Of a stretch of 41,538 bases of DNA, positions 16,396-25,329 are shown one piece after another. Position 1 is the stretch's first letter; the number at the start of each line of letters is the position of its first letter. The DNA comes from an uncultured Clostridia bacterium (GTDB lineage Bacteria > Bacillota > Clostridia > Christensenellales > Aristaeellaceae). The notes below the pieces were generated by a model. It was not told the DNA's origin, searched no databases, and saw only the letters and a program-made list of their open reading frames with translations. A program made the translations under genes and the position numbers. The stretch covers positions 1 to 41,538 of the forward strand of contig CALVTQ010000024.1 in assembly GCA_944362695.1 (NCBI GenBank), written 5' to 3'.

Positions 16396-17643
16396 TCACA
16401 GCCAATAATTGTACGTCCCCACCGTGCCGACCAGATTGACCGCCAGCCCCATGAAAAACAGCGGCACATTCGCCATTGCAAACCGCTCCCCGCGCGGCAT
16501 GAACAGCGCAAGCGCGCAAAACGCATACGGCAGCATGTCCGCCAGATACCGGTTCCCGAACTGATACCCGCCCAGCGTCCTGTGGCAGCACACGATCAAA
16601 AGATGCGCCCCCAGCATCAGCGGCGCGAGCGCGAGCATCGCCCCACATTCCCTGCGCCGCCGCGCCAGCGCATACAGCCACGCCGCCGCCAGCGTCAGCC
16701 ACATGGGCGCGATCAGCCAGAACGCCATGCAGTCAAACTTGTCGTATCGCAGCGCGCCGTTCTCCCCCGGCGTGGGCAGGCGGAACAGCTGCGCAAAATT
16801 CTTTTCCGCATAGCTCAGGCTGAACTGCCCCTGCTCCGCCCGCTGAAACTCCGGCAGATACGTATGCCCGAACTCGAACGGGTCGCCGAAGCGCGCGAAG
16901 TTGAGCGCCATATACGCCCCGCCGATCAAAAGCGGCACGACGGCCCAACGCCATTTCTTCCTTATTATATGGATCACGCTCTGCACCGCCGTGCGCCCGC
17001 TGATTTGCCCATCTTTGCGCACGAGCAGCCACGCGATCATCGGCAGATAGACGATCACCATCGGCCTGCACCCAAACGCGCACGCCATCAGCGCCAGCGC
17101 TGCCCCGCCCCGGCCCTTCGCCGCGCACAGCAGCGCCGCCAGCGACAGCGTGAAGCTCATCACCTGCGCCAGATACCACACCCAGCCCTGCATGGCGATG
17201 AACAGATAGCCGTTGGCCAGATACAGATACAGTGCGAAGAACATGCCGCGCGTCCGCTCGCCCGTCAGCGTCTCGTACAGCCGCATCGCCAGCACGATTC
17301 CCGCGCATGTGAACGCAAACGAGATCACGTGATCCGGCGTGTTCCGCCCAAAGACCGCCGCGAACGGCAGCAGCACCACCGACGGGAACGGCGGGAAGCT
17401 GACGTACGTCTTCCCCTCATAGACCGCCAGCTCCAGCCACGAGTAATCCCCGGTCAGGTGCAGCCGCCCCTCCAGCCACGCCAGCGCCTGAAGCGTATAC
17501 GAGCAATACGGGTTGCCGCTCGTGAGCCATTTGCCCGTGAAGCTCGCCGCGACCAGCATCACCGCCAGCATCGCCAGCGGCCCCGCGACGTATTGCGCGC
17601 GCAGCCTCCCCGCCGCAACCGCGATTTTCTTCTTCGTTTCCAT
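16396..17643 (-). CDS. Polytopic membrane protein, GT-C glycosyltransferase-like
   Basis: A 415-residue integral membrane protein with about 10 hydrophobic segments spread along its length. After the first segment comes a long outside loop with QALAWLEGRLHL and YEGKTYVSFPPFPS, the arrangement of GT-C-fold sugar transferases (ArnT/PMT/GT39-like) that use polyprenyl-linked sugars; an acidic pair (Glu58 in EGR and the Asp/Glu of the following loop) could be catalytic. This is an inference from topology, since no full family signature is recognised. The start ATG has AGAGGGG 5 bases upstream. It lies upstream of the two-component operon with no visible terminator between, so read-through is possible. 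Confidence 0.6.
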   Translation of the reverse strand: METKKKIAVAAGRLRAQYVAGPLAMLAVMLVAASFTGKWLTSGNPYCSYTLQALAWLEGRLHLTGDYSWLELAVYEGKTYVSFPPFPSVVLLPFAAVFGRNTPDHVISFAFTCAGIVLAMRLYETLTGERTRGMFFALYLYLANGYLFIAMQGWVWYLAQVMSFTLSLAALLCAAKGRGGAALALMACAFGCRPMVIVYLPMIAWLLVRKDGQISGRTAVQSVIHIIRKKWRWAVVPLLIGGAYMALNFARFGDPFEFGHTYLPEFQRAEQGQFSLSYAEKNFAQLFRLPTPGENGALRYDKFDCMAFWLIAPMWLTLAAAWLYALARRRRECGAMLALAPLMLGAHLLIVCCHRTLGGYQFGNRYLADMLPYAFCALALFMPRGERFAMANVPLFFMGLAVNLVGTVGTYNYWL

Positions 17644-17716
17644 GCTCTCGCCCCTCTTTCTTTTGATTAGACGAGGGACGCCGCATATATTTTGCGCGTT
17701 CTTTTATTTTTGATTG

Positions 17717-17748
17717 AAAAAGGGAACCCGGCGCGCGTCCGGGTTCCC
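17717..17748 (-). terminator. Strong terminator of the GH31 gene
   Basis: On the minus strand a perfect 10-bp stem GGGAACCCGG/CCGGGTTCCC (17748-17739 with 17731-17722) with a 7-base loop, followed by TTTTT (17721-17717). It lies 30 bases after the GH31 stop. Confidence 0.93.
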
Positions 17749-17778
17749 CTCGCTGTCATCGTTTGTCGGATTTTTGCA

Positions 17779-20136
17779 TCAATACGCCGTCAGAATCTCG
17801 GCAATCGCGCCCAGCAGCTCGCGCTCGACCGCCATCGCCGCCAGCTTCTCAACCGCCGTCTTCGCGTCGCGCTCGCTTCTGACGACATTGTAAATCCGAT
17901 CCTTCATCGCGAACTCGATCTCCGCCTGGTTGAGCAGATCGAATACCTCGCCCAGCACGTCGCGCGCCGGATTGAACGCATCGCCGCCGAGCGTCACGAC
18001 GATCTCGCGGTTCACGTCGATCTCGCCGAGGTCCACGGTCATCGTGCGCTTTCTTTCGTCATATGTCACGGCAATCTCAACCGTCTCGCCGCCCGCCGCC
18101 GCTTTCACATTGCACGCGCCGCAGCCCGCGAACTCGACCGCCCAGCGCCGCCTGCGCGGAATCAGATTCACATCGCCCCGCGCCGCGCCGATGGTCAGCA
18201 CGCTGCCGCAAAGCGTCATATCCGTGTACACGCCCTGCCCGTCCATGTACGCGCAGCTCTCGCCGTCGTCCTCATAGAGCGTGAACGCGCCGTCGCCGCC
18301 GAGATACGCCATCACGCGCAGGCTCGCCGGGTTGTGCGCCGCGTCCATGTCGTCCGTCAGCGGCACGATCGCGCCCGCCTTCGCAAACACCGGCATCTTG
18401 TCCAGCGCGCGGTACACGTCCATCGTCCGCCCGCCGCGATATGCCCGGCCTTCGAACACATCGTACCACAGCCCCTCCGGCAGCCAGACCGCCTCGCGCG
18501 CGAGGTTCAGCCCGCTTATGCGCGGCGAGGTCACCGGCAGGCAGAGCAGCTCGCTTCCGAAATAATATTCGTTCGGGTGCGCGTAAGCCTCGCCGTCCTC
18601 CGCGTGCATGTAGTACATCGGCAGCACGAGCGGCACGCTGTCCGCATGCGCGCGCCTGTTCATCGTGTACAGGTATGGCACGAGCCTGTGCCGCAGCCGC
18701 AGCGCCTCGCCCATCGCATCCGCCGTCTCGCGCTTGTAGCGCCACGGCTCCTTGCCGCAGAACTCGCTGCTTGTGCTGTGCAGGCGCATGATCGGCGAGA
18801 ACACGCCGTACTGCGTCCAGCGCGCCATCAGCTCGTCGTCCTTGTAGCCCTGCATGTGGCCGCCGATGTCGTGGCTCCACCAGCCGTAGCCGATGTTCGA
18901 CGCCGCCGCCGTGAAATACGGCTGGAAGCGCAGCGATTCCCAGGTCACAATCGTGTCGCCGGAAAAGCCCACGGGATAGCGGTGGCTGCCCGGCCCGGCG
19001 TAGCGCGAGAACGTCAGCGGCCGCTTGCCCCCGCGCGCGCTGTCCAGGAACCCGTAGTGGTTGAGCGCCCACAGCGGATCGAGCCCGCGCAGCGCCGTCT
19101 TCTCGCCCTGCTGCCAGTCGATCCACCAGAAATCGACGCCCTGCTTCTGCATCGGGTGCAGCACTTCCTCATAGTACGCCTCGAGGAAGTCCGGGTTCGC
19201 CGGGTCGAATTTCACGGCCTCGCCGCTCTCGGGATCGACGCCCATGCGCCGCGCGATGGCCGGATAGGCGTCCTCGTATGCGCGGATGCCGTCCGCCGGG
19301 TGCAGGTTGAGCGTGGCGCGCATGCCCCGGCTGTGCAGCTCGGAAAGGAAGCGCTCCGGATCGGGGAACAGTGCGCGGTTCCATGTGAAGCCCGTCCAGC
19401 CGCTGCCATATTTGGCGTCGATGTTCACAAGGTGCCAGTCCATGTCGATGACGGCCACGGTGAACGGGATGTTCTCCGCCTTGAATCTGTCCATCAGCGC
19501 GAGGTAGCTCTCCTCGCTGTACGGGTAGTAGCGGCTCCACCAGTTGCCCAGCGCGAACCGGGGCAGCATGGGCGTCGGCCCGGTCAGGCGGTAGAAATCG
19601 CGCACGGCGTCGAGGTAAGCGTCCCCGTATGCGAATATGTACAGGTCAACCGCGCCCGCCTTGCGCTCGTGCAGCCAGCCGTCCTCGCCGATGGTCAGGC
19701 TTTCGCTGTCGTCGAGCACAGCCACGCCCCCGCGCGAGACGACGCCCGTCTCCAGCCGCACGTTGCTGCCGTTGACCGCGTCGAGCGTGCGCGCCGTGCC
19801 CATCAGGTTGCCGCCGTCCTCGCCGAAATGCCAGACGCGCCCGTCCGCGAGCGTCACGCAAAGGCCGTCCGTCGAGGGCGCTTTGCCGTCGTATGCAAGG
19901 CGCATCGCCGCTGTCTTCACGCACACGCCGCCGCCCGCGCGCTCCGCTTCATAATCGACTTTCGAAAAATTCCGAAACCACACAATCTGCGTCGCGCCGT
20001 CCTCGAATCCGCCGTCTTTGGCGTATTCCACGCGGCACAGCCTGTCCGTGAGCACCGTCACGCGCCAGTTCCCGCCGCACACGACGTTCTCCGCCAGCGC
20101 GACCGGTCTTTGCACGTTTTTGTAGCAATCCTTCAT
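17779..20136 (-). CDS. Glycoside hydrolase family 31 (alpha-glucosidase/alpha-xylosidase type)
   Basis: A 785-residue cytosolic exo-acting alpha-glycosidase. There is no signal peptide. An N-terminal beta-rich domain (about 1-210) is followed by the (beta/alpha)8 barrel (about 215-555), with nucleophile Asp340 in WWIDWQQG and acid/base Asp394 in FSGDTIVTW; the strongly conserved YGWWSHDIGG lies after it, then C-terminal beta domains. The ATG at 20136 lies 7 bases after AGAGGTG; the ATG at 20139 is only 4 bases from it. The WIDWQQG variant groups with GH31 members acting on alpha-glucosides, alpha-xylosides or alpha-galactosides; the exact sugar cannot be told. It has its own promoter and terminator. 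Confidence 0.93.
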   Translation of the reverse strand: MKDCYKNVQRPVALAENVVCGGNWRVTVLTDRLCRVEYAKDGGFEDGATQIVWFRNFSKVDYEAERAGGGVCVKTAAMRLAYDGKAPSTDGLCVTLADGRVWHFGEDGGNLMGTARTLDAVNGSNVRLETGVVSRGGVAVLDDSESLTIGEDGWLHERKAGAVDLYIFAYGDAYLDAVRDFYRLTGPTPMLPRFALGNWWSRYYPYSEESYLALMDRFKAENIPFTVAVIDMDWHLVNIDAKYGSGWTGFTWNRALFPDPERFLSELHSRGMRATLNLHPADGIRAYEDAYPAIARRMGVDPESGEAVKFDPANPDFLEAYYEEVLHPMQKQGVDFWWIDWQQGEKTALRGLDPLWALNHYGFLDSARGGKRPLTFSRYAGPGSHRYPVGFSGDTIVTWESLRFQPYFTAAASNIGYGWWSHDIGGHMQGYKDDELMARWTQYGVFSPIMRLHSTSSEFCGKEPWRYKRETADAMGEALRLRHRLVPYLYTMNRRAHADSVPLVLPMYYMHAEDGEAYAHPNEYYFGSELLCLPVTSPRISGLNLAREAVWLPEGLWYDVFEGRAYRGGRTMDVYRALDKMPVFAKAGAIVPLTDDMDAAHNPASLRVMAYLGGDGAFTLYEDDGESCAYMDGQGVYTDMTLCGSVLTIGAARGDVNLIPRRRRWAVEFAGCGACNVKAAAGGETVEIAVTYDERKRTMTVDLGEIDVNREIVVTLGGDAFNPARDVLGEVFDLLNQAEIEFAMKDRIYNVVRSERDAKTAVEKLAAMAVERELLGAIAEILTAY

Positions 20137-20191
20137 CATATCACCTCTTTTGGCAAACTCGGACGCCGTCGTCCGTTCGCTTTCTGCCCAT

Positions 20192-20220
20192 ATTATCGCC
20201 GATTCCGCGCGCGTTTTCAA
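20192..20220 (-). promoter_or_regulatory. Promoter of the GH31 gene
   Basis: On the minus strand TTGAAA (20220-20215), 17 bases, then GATAAT (20197-20192), about 56 bases upstream of the start codon. Confidence 0.7.
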
Positions 20221-20244
20221 GTGTATATTTCACGTTATGCGCAT

Positions 20245-20280
20245 AAAAATATCGCGCGGCATTCACATTGAAATACCGCG
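20245..20280 (-). terminator. Terminator of the GrpB-pyrophosphatase gene
   Basis: On the minus strand CGCGGTATT (20280-20272) pairs with AATGCCGCG (20263-20255, one G-U pair) around an 8-base loop, followed shortly by ATATTTTTA. It starts 8 bases after the stop codon. Confidence 0.78.
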
Positions 20281-20287
20281 TGTCATT

Positions 20288-21163
20288 TCATAAAGTTTCG
20301 ATGTATGTGTCGAAGTACTGCTCCTGAAAATCCACCGCACAGGCGATTTCCCCGCGGGTGAAGCACATCCCCTCCGGCGCGGCGGCGAGCTTGTCCTCCG
20401 CGTCGTCTTTGCGATAGATCACGCCGATCACCCGCGCCGCATACCGCTCAACCGGCTCGTCCACACCCAGCAGATACACGTCGAGCGCCTCGCCGTCGCC
20501 GCCACGCGTGCCGGGAATGTACCCGTAATTCACCGGATAGATCATGTCGGGATGCGCCGGATGCGCGCTGCCCAGCGGTCTGTCGATCACGATATCCACC
20601 GTCTTGCCGGTGTACGACCACGCCATCGCCGCCGCGAGCGCACGCACGATGAAGCCATGCTTCCCCGCGAGATACTTTGCCCGTCCCTCGTCCACAGGTG
20701 CACGCTCGGCCAGCTCAACCTTGAGCGCCTCATACGCCTTCGCCGCCCCCGGCACGGCGTTCATGTAGTCGCGGAAATTGATGTAATCGCGCCACTCGCG
20801 GCTGTCCGTTTTGACGGCGTGGATGAAGTGCGTCTGCAAATCGCCCGTGCCGTCGTAGTAACTGCCGCAGGCAAAGAGAAGCTGCTCGGGCAAATCCTTC
20901 TGCGAATCGGGCCGGTAGTAAAACCCCGCCGCCCGCAGCGCGGCCTCATGCGCGAGCATATCGCCGAAGTCGTCCACCGCCACGGCGATGTCGATGATCG
21001 GCTTGGCCTTGATGGATCGAATCGACGTGCTGCCCACGTGCGCGATATCGCGAACCGCCGGGCCGAGTATGTCACAAAGCCGCGCCATCGTGCGCCGGGC
21101 CTCGTCCTCCCATGCGGTTTCGTGCGGGTACAGGGCGACCGTGCCGCGCTTTAAGCCAATCAT
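20288..21163 (-). CDS. GrpB/UPF0157 domain fused to family I pyrophosphatase-like domain
   Basis: A 291-residue cytosolic protein with two domains. Residues about 8-165 are a GrpB/UPF0157 nucleotidyltransferase-like domain (HVGSTSIRSIKAKPIIDI, 42-59, is its signature; the family is related to nucleotidyltransferases but its substrate is not well established). Residues about 186-291 resemble inorganic pyrophosphatase of family I: YPVNYGYIPGT (209-219) and DGEALDVY (223-230), close to the DxDPxD metal-binding signature but with Glu and Ala at two positions. The ATG at 21163 follows GAGGGAGGG and a good promoter; the longer frame to 21295 runs through the promoter and a terminator. A pyrophosphatase tied to a nucleotidyltransferase would pull its reaction forward; this is an inference. 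Confidence 0.85.
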   Translation of the reverse strand: MIGLKRGTVALYPHETAWEDEARRTMARLCDILGPAVRDIAHVGSTSIRSIKAKPIIDIAVAVDDFGDMLAHEAALRAAGFYYRPDSQKDLPEQLLFACGSYYDGTGDLQTHFIHAVKTDSREWRDYINFRDYMNAVPGAAKAYEALKVELAERAPVDEGRAKYLAGKHGFIVRALAAAMAWSYTGKTVDIVIDRPLGSAHPAHPDMIYPVNYGYIPGTRGGDGEALDVYLLGVDEPVERYAARVIGVIYRKDDAEDKLAAAPEGMCFTRGEIACAVDFQEQYFDTYIETL

Positions 21164-21196
21164 CGCTTTCCCTCCCTCTGTGCGTGCCGTCTTTTC

Positions 21197-21225
21197 ATCA
21201 TACACCGCGAGACCCCGCATGTAAA
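21197..21225 (-). promoter_or_regulatory. Promoter of the GrpB-pyrophosphatase gene
   Basis: On the minus strand TTTACA (21225-21220), a 17-base spacer and TATGAT (21202-21197), 34 bases upstream of the start codon. Confidence 0.8.
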
Positions 21226-21234
21226 GCGCTTCGC

Positions 21235-21275
21235 AAAAAACAACCGGCGATGCAGCTCTTTCCCGCACCGCCGGT
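21235..21275 (-). terminator. Terminator at the end of the carbohydrate locus
   Basis: On the minus strand ACCGGCG (21275-21269) pairs with CGCCGGT (21249-21243) and is followed by TGTTTTTT. It begins 17 bases after the stop of the cytosolic GH43 gene and closes the locus. Confidence 0.82.
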
Positions 21276-21291
21276 CGTATTATGCAATCCG

Positions 21292-23484
21292 TCACGCCTC
21301 CGTGACCCAGACCGATTCGAAGCCGAAGCCGTCCGTGTTCGCGCTGATGCCCACGCGCCCGGCGGTCAGCGGCATCGGATCGACGTATTCAAGCAGCGTT
21401 TCCTCCCCGCTCTCCACGGTGATCCGGCTGCCCTTCGCGCGCAGCGTCAGCTCGAGCTTCCCGCCCCACGTCAGCGCGAGCGGCGCTTCGGCCAGAATGG
21501 TGTCGCCGTATGCCTGCTTGCTCAGCACAATGCGCCCGTCCGTGACGGTCACGGCGTACGCGGTACGGCTCGCCCAGACCTGATGCGGATGCCACGTCTC
21601 GCGGCTGGAGCGGATATAGCCGCTGATGCGCGCCTCGGGCGAGCAGGGCATCGTGTCGATGACCATGTGCAGCGCGCAGTCGCGCCACTGTGCGCCGAAC
21701 CAGTCCTCGCCGCCGAACCAGCCCTCGCCGAAGCCCTCCGCCGCCGTGTAGCCGCAGAACTTGCGGTTCATGCTGCTGCGCTGCTTATGGCCGATGACGT
21801 GCAGCTTCCCGCCCGAGACGTCCTCGCCGCCCTCGATGATGGCCGCAGGCGCAAGCGCGTCGGCCTCCGTGATGAAAATCCGGTCGATCACGGCGGTCTG
21901 CTCCGTCTCAATCGTGAGCGTCTGCTCGCCCGCGGGCAGCGTGATGACGCCGAAATAGCGCTTCTCCATGCCGTCGTCCGTGGCCGCGCCGGTCGTCTGC
22001 GCCGTCATGCGGCTTCCGTTGACGATCAGCGTCATCGGGGCGCCGGACGCCTTCACCGTCGCCACGACGTGATACGCGCGCGCTTTCCAGACGCTCAGCG
22101 CATAGGCCGCCGTCTCGCCGGGATGCAGCACGAGCGCCTCGCAGCCCGTCTCGCCCTCGACGGTTTCGCCGCGCAGACTGCCGTGCACAGCGTCGAACGC
22201 GCCCGGCACAGCCTTCGCCGCAGCCGCGTCTTCGCTGTCCTGCGCCGCATCGGAAAGGCCGATAAACGAAGGCACGACGCCCTCGCCCACGCCGGCGAGC
22301 CCGCCGCCGAGCGCCGTCTGTGCGTCCATGAACAGCATATCGTTGATGCAGAGCATCATGTGTCCGCCGCGCATGCTCACGCGCACGGTCATCAGCGCGC
22401 CCGTGTCCACATTCGCCGGGAACACGCCCGCCTCGCCGGTGGACAGGCTCCACGTCCTGTCGCGGCGCACGGTGAGCACGACGCCGGAGAAGAACACGCT
22501 GCCCTCCTGCGCGCAAAGGGTGAAATTGATCTCTGCCGTGTACGTGTCCGGCGCGGCCACCGCCAGCGCGCGTCCCTGCGGGCAATCCGTCAAGCCCTCG
22601 CCGTCCCTGCTCGTGCATATGGGCTGGCGCGGCGCGCTCTGGTTCCACCACGTCGCGTTGCAGTACATGCGGTCGCCGTTGAAGAACAGCCTGTCGATGC
22701 AAAGCGAGCGATAGCGCGGGCGGTTGTATTCGTCGATCACGTTTTTGTGATAGACGATGTAGCGCGTGTCCATATCCGGGCCGATGCACGTCGAGGAATG
22801 GCCGAGCGCGTGGTATTCGTCGCGCGTCTCCTGGAGCAGCATGCCGTCGCGCAGCCGGCGGAAGCCCCTGTCCGGCCCCTCGCGCGAGACCGTGTAGTCG
22901 ACGTGATAGCCCCGGCAGCAGACGTGATTGCCCGTGTCGGTCAGGAAGTAGCGCCCGCCGTGCTTGATGACCATCGGTCCTTCCGTCCAGTGGCCCAGCC
23001 AGCTCGCGCCGATGACCTTGCTGCGCACGTCGATCACGTCCGGCGCGGGCATTTCGTGCACGCGGATGCCCTGCGGGCTGGCGCGGTAGAACCAGCTTGT
23101 GCCGTCGTCGTCGACAAACAGGCTGCCGTCGATGCACAATCCAAGGTTGTCGCTGATGATCTCAAACGGCCCGGTCGGGCTGTCGCTGACGAGCAGATAA
23201 TGGCCGTTGCCCCTTGGCGATGTGACCATGTAGAATTTGCCCGCGTTGTATTTGACCTCCGGCGCGTAGGCGTAGGTCGTGCGCGGGTCCGTGCAGACGA
23301 AGCCCTGATACTCGAAGTGGATCATGTCCGCGCTCTTCCAGCATTTGATGCCGGGGTCGTTGCTCTGGCTGGAGCAGTACAGATAGAACCACCCGTCGTG
23401 GCGCATCAGGAAGGGGTCGCCGATCTCGCGGCCTTCCCACAGATCGGTCATGGGATAGGGGTTGCGCACGGTCTGTCCGTTCAT
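21292..23484 (-). CDS. Cytosolic glycoside hydrolase family 43 with C-terminal beta-sandwich regions
   Basis: A 730-residue hydrolase without signal peptide. The N-terminal five-bladed propeller (about 8-300) shows the GH43 catalytic triad: base Asp23 in GDPF, Asp119 in IDGSL and acid Glu168 in WTEGP; HSSTCIGPDMDT further on is typical of the family. The remaining 400 residues contain beta-sandwich-like regions, the last (about 590-728) of the kind found as laminin-G/CBM66-like modules. GH43 enzymes act on beta-xylosides, alpha-arabinosides or galactosides. It is a clear relative of the secreted GH43 at 26335-28632, with parallel segments throughout the propeller. ATG 23484 has GGAGGTGG upstream; the extension to 23532 does not. 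It is the last gene of the locus and follows GH2 after a hairpin. Confidence 0.9.
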   Translation of the reverse strand: MNGQTVRNPYPMTDLWEGREIGDPFLMRHDGWFYLYCSSQSNDPGIKCWKSADMIHFEYQGFVCTDPRTTYAYAPEVKYNAGKFYMVTSPRGNGHYLLVSDSPTGPFEIISDNLGLCIDGSLFVDDDGTSWFYRASPQGIRVHEMPAPDVIDVRSKVIGASWLGHWTEGPMVIKHGGRYFLTDTGNHVCCRGYHVDYTVSREGPDRGFRRLRDGMLLQETRDEYHALGHSSTCIGPDMDTRYIVYHKNVIDEYNRPRYRSLCIDRLFFNGDRMYCNATWWNQSAPRQPICTSRDGEGLTDCPQGRALAVAAPDTYTAEINFTLCAQEGSVFFSGVVLTVRRDRTWSLSTGEAGVFPANVDTGALMTVRVSMRGGHMMLCINDMLFMDAQTALGGGLAGVGEGVVPSFIGLSDAAQDSEDAAAAKAVPGAFDAVHGSLRGETVEGETGCEALVLHPGETAAYALSVWKARAYHVVATVKASGAPMTLIVNGSRMTAQTTGAATDDGMEKRYFGVITLPAGEQTLTIETEQTAVIDRIFITEADALAPAAIIEGGEDVSGGKLHVIGHKQRSSMNRKFCGYTAAEGFGEGWFGGEDWFGAQWRDCALHMVIDTMPCSPEARISGYIRSSRETWHPHQVWASRTAYAVTVTDGRIVLSKQAYGDTILAEAPLALTWGGKLELTLRAKGSRITVESGEETLLEYVDPMPLTAGRVGISANTDGFGFESVWVTEA

Positions 23485-23515
23485 CGTTCCACCTCCGAAT
23501 TCACATGATGTGTTC

Positions 23516-23563
23516 AAAGAAAGCGCGAACAAGCCTGCCTGAAAACATGTGTCTTGTTCGCGC
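23516..23563 (-). terminator. Long hairpin between the GH2 and GH43 genes
   Basis: A perfect 11-bp inverted repeat, GCGCGAACAAG (23523-23533) and CTTGTTCGCGC (23553-23563), with a 19-base loop, followed on the minus strand by TTTCTTT. It lies 12 bases after the GH2 stop and about 40 bases before the GH43 start. It can be a partial terminator or a processing/stability element that sets different levels of the two genes. Confidence 0.65.
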
Positions 23564-23574
23564 CGAAGGGGGCG

Positions 23575-25329
23575 TTATCGCTGGTTGTTGATGCGGCGGA
23601 TCTCGTCGATGCTGGCCTTGGGCACGCGGTTCATATCCAGCAGGCCGTTGACCTCCTGGAACACGTCCGTCAGCTGCGTGTAGCAGTAGCCCACGAAGCC
23701 CGGCATGTGCTTGAACGCCTGCGTGATGGCCTCAAAGCGCTTGAGGAAGGCTTCCTCGTCCTTCGCCGCGCCGTTGTAGCCCCAGTTGCCGTCGCCGGAG
23801 TCCTTCGCCATGGCGATGCCGCCGAATTCCGTGAGCAGCATGGGCTTGCCCACGTGGTCATAGCCCTGCGCAGAGACCATGCGGCCCGAGCCGGGGTTGC
23901 CGCCGCAGATCGTCTCCGCGCTGGCGTATTCGCCCGAGAGCTGCTCCGGCCAGGCGGTGTAGTCGTGCACGGTCAGAAGGTCGGTCGCCGCCTGCTCCCA
24001 ACCGTCGTTGCCCGACACGACGCGCGTGCCGTCGAGGCTGTGCACCATGTGATACAGCGCGTCGGCGAGCTTCTGCGCCTCCCTCTGCTGCCCGATGAAC
24101 GGCACGCCCCAGCTCTCGTTGAGCGGCACCCACGCGATGAGGCTCGGGTGATTGTAGTCGCGCGCAATCGCCTCGGAGAGGTCGCGCATCATGTTGCGCT
24201 TCTGGCTGTCGCGCAGCCAAAAGGCGCTGGGCAGCTCGCCCCACACCAGCAAGCCGAGCTTGTCCGCCCAGTACAGATAGCGCGGGTCCTCAAACTTCTG
24301 ATGCTTGCGCGCGCCGTTGTAGCCCATCGCGCGGGTCAGCTCCACATCGCGGCGCAGGGCATCATCGCTCGGCGCGGTCAGCAGGCCGTCGGGCCAGTAG
24401 CCCTGATCGAGGATCAGCTTTTGATAGAGGACGGAGTTGTTGAGCATCACCTTGCCGCTGACGATCTCGACCTTGCGCATGCCGAAATACGTCTCCACCC
24501 GGTCGCAGGCCTCCCCGCCCACGACGGTCTCGATGCTCAGGTCATAGAGCTTCGGGTCGCCGGGCCACCACATGTGGAAGCCCTCGAGGCGCTCGTTATG
24601 GCGCAGGAACAGCTCGGTCTGCACATAGCGGTCGGAGAGCACCGCGACCTCGCTTTTCGCCACGACATCGCCGTTAAACGACGCCGTCAGCCGCACGAGC
24701 GCGTTTTTCGGCAGTTCATTGAGCGTGACCTCCACCTTGACGCTTCCGCGCTCCAGGCACGGCGTCAGCCGGAAGTCGGCCGGATAATATTCGCCCACGC
24801 CTTCGAGCCAGACGCTCTGCCAGATGCCCGTCACCGGCGTATACCAGCACTCAAACGGCTCGGGCCTAAAGCTCTGCTTGCCGCGCGGCTGGTCAAAGTC
24901 GAGCCTGTCCTCGGCGCGAACGGTCAGCGTATATCGTCCGCCCGGCTCGGTGAGGTCGGTGATGTCGAATGTAAACGGCGTGTAGCCGCCCTCGTGGCCG
25001 CCAAGGTACTGCCCGTCGAGCCACACATCGGCGATGTAATCGACCGCGCCGAAGTGCAGCAGGCGCCGCGCCGTCATCTCCTGCGGCACGGCAATCTCTC
25101 GCGCATACCAAACCGTGTCGCAATGCGTCTGGCTGTCGATGCCCGAGAGCTTGCTCTGGTAGCAGAACGGCACCTCGATCCTGTGCGTCGCGGGCAGCGC
25201 GCGATACCATTTTTCCTTCCTTCCGGCATTGTCCGGGTCGAAGGCGAAATTCCATTGTCCGTTCAGGGTACACCAGTTTTTGCGCATCCGATCCGGCCTG
25301 GGATGCTCCGTGCGCAGCGGTACGTTCAT
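23575..25329 (-). CDS. Cytosolic glycoside hydrolase family 2 (beta-galactosidase/glucuronidase-like)
   Basis: A 584-residue hydrolase without signal peptide. Order: jelly-roll sugar-binding domain (about 15-175, with WYAREIAVP and YTPVTGIWQSVWLE), immunoglobulin-like domain (about 178-280) and TIM barrel (about 285-580) with acid/base Glu405 in NESWG and nucleophile Glu501 in TEFGG. GH2 members remove terminal beta-galactose, beta-glucuronate, beta-mannose or alpha-arabinopyranose; this shorter form (under 600 residues) resembles the glucuronidase-size group, but its substrate cannot be fixed. Its ATG overlaps the stop of the regulator gene as ATGA and has AGGAG 8 bases upstream, so the two are coupled. 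Confidence 0.93.
   Translation of the reverse strand: MNVPLRTEHPRPDRMRKNWCTLNGQWNFAFDPDNAGRKEKWYRALPATHRIEVPFCYQSKLSGIDSQTHCDTVWYAREIAVPQEMTARRLLHFGAVDYIADVWLDGQYLGGHEGGYTPFTFDITDLTEPGGRYTLTVRAEDRLDFDQPRGKQSFRPEPFECWYTPVTGIWQSVWLEGVGEYYPADFRLTPCLERGSVKVEVTLNELPKNALVRLTASFNGDVVAKSEVAVLSDRYVQTELFLRHNERLEGFHMWWPGDPKLYDLSIETVVGGEACDRVETYFGMRKVEIVSGKVMLNNSVLYQKLILDQGYWPDGLLTAPSDDALRRDVELTRAMGYNGARKHQKFEDPRYLYWADKLGLLVWGELPSAFWLRDSQKRNMMRDLSEAIARDYNHPSLIAWVPLNESWGVPFIGQQREAQKLADALYHMVHSLDGTRVVSGNDGWEQAATDLLTVHDYTAWPEQLSGEYASAETICGGNPGSGRMVSAQGYDHVGKPMLLTEFGGIAMAKDSGDGNWGYNGAAKDEEAFLKRFEAITQAFKHMPGFVGYCYTQLTDVFQEVNGLLDMNRVPKASIDEIRRINNQR

Noticed and set aside
17692-20271. Plus-strand open frame of about 860 codons opposite GH31
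   Set aside because: Same pattern: it is antisense to GH31, its product is rich in Arg/His/Ala, and it runs through a strong terminator.
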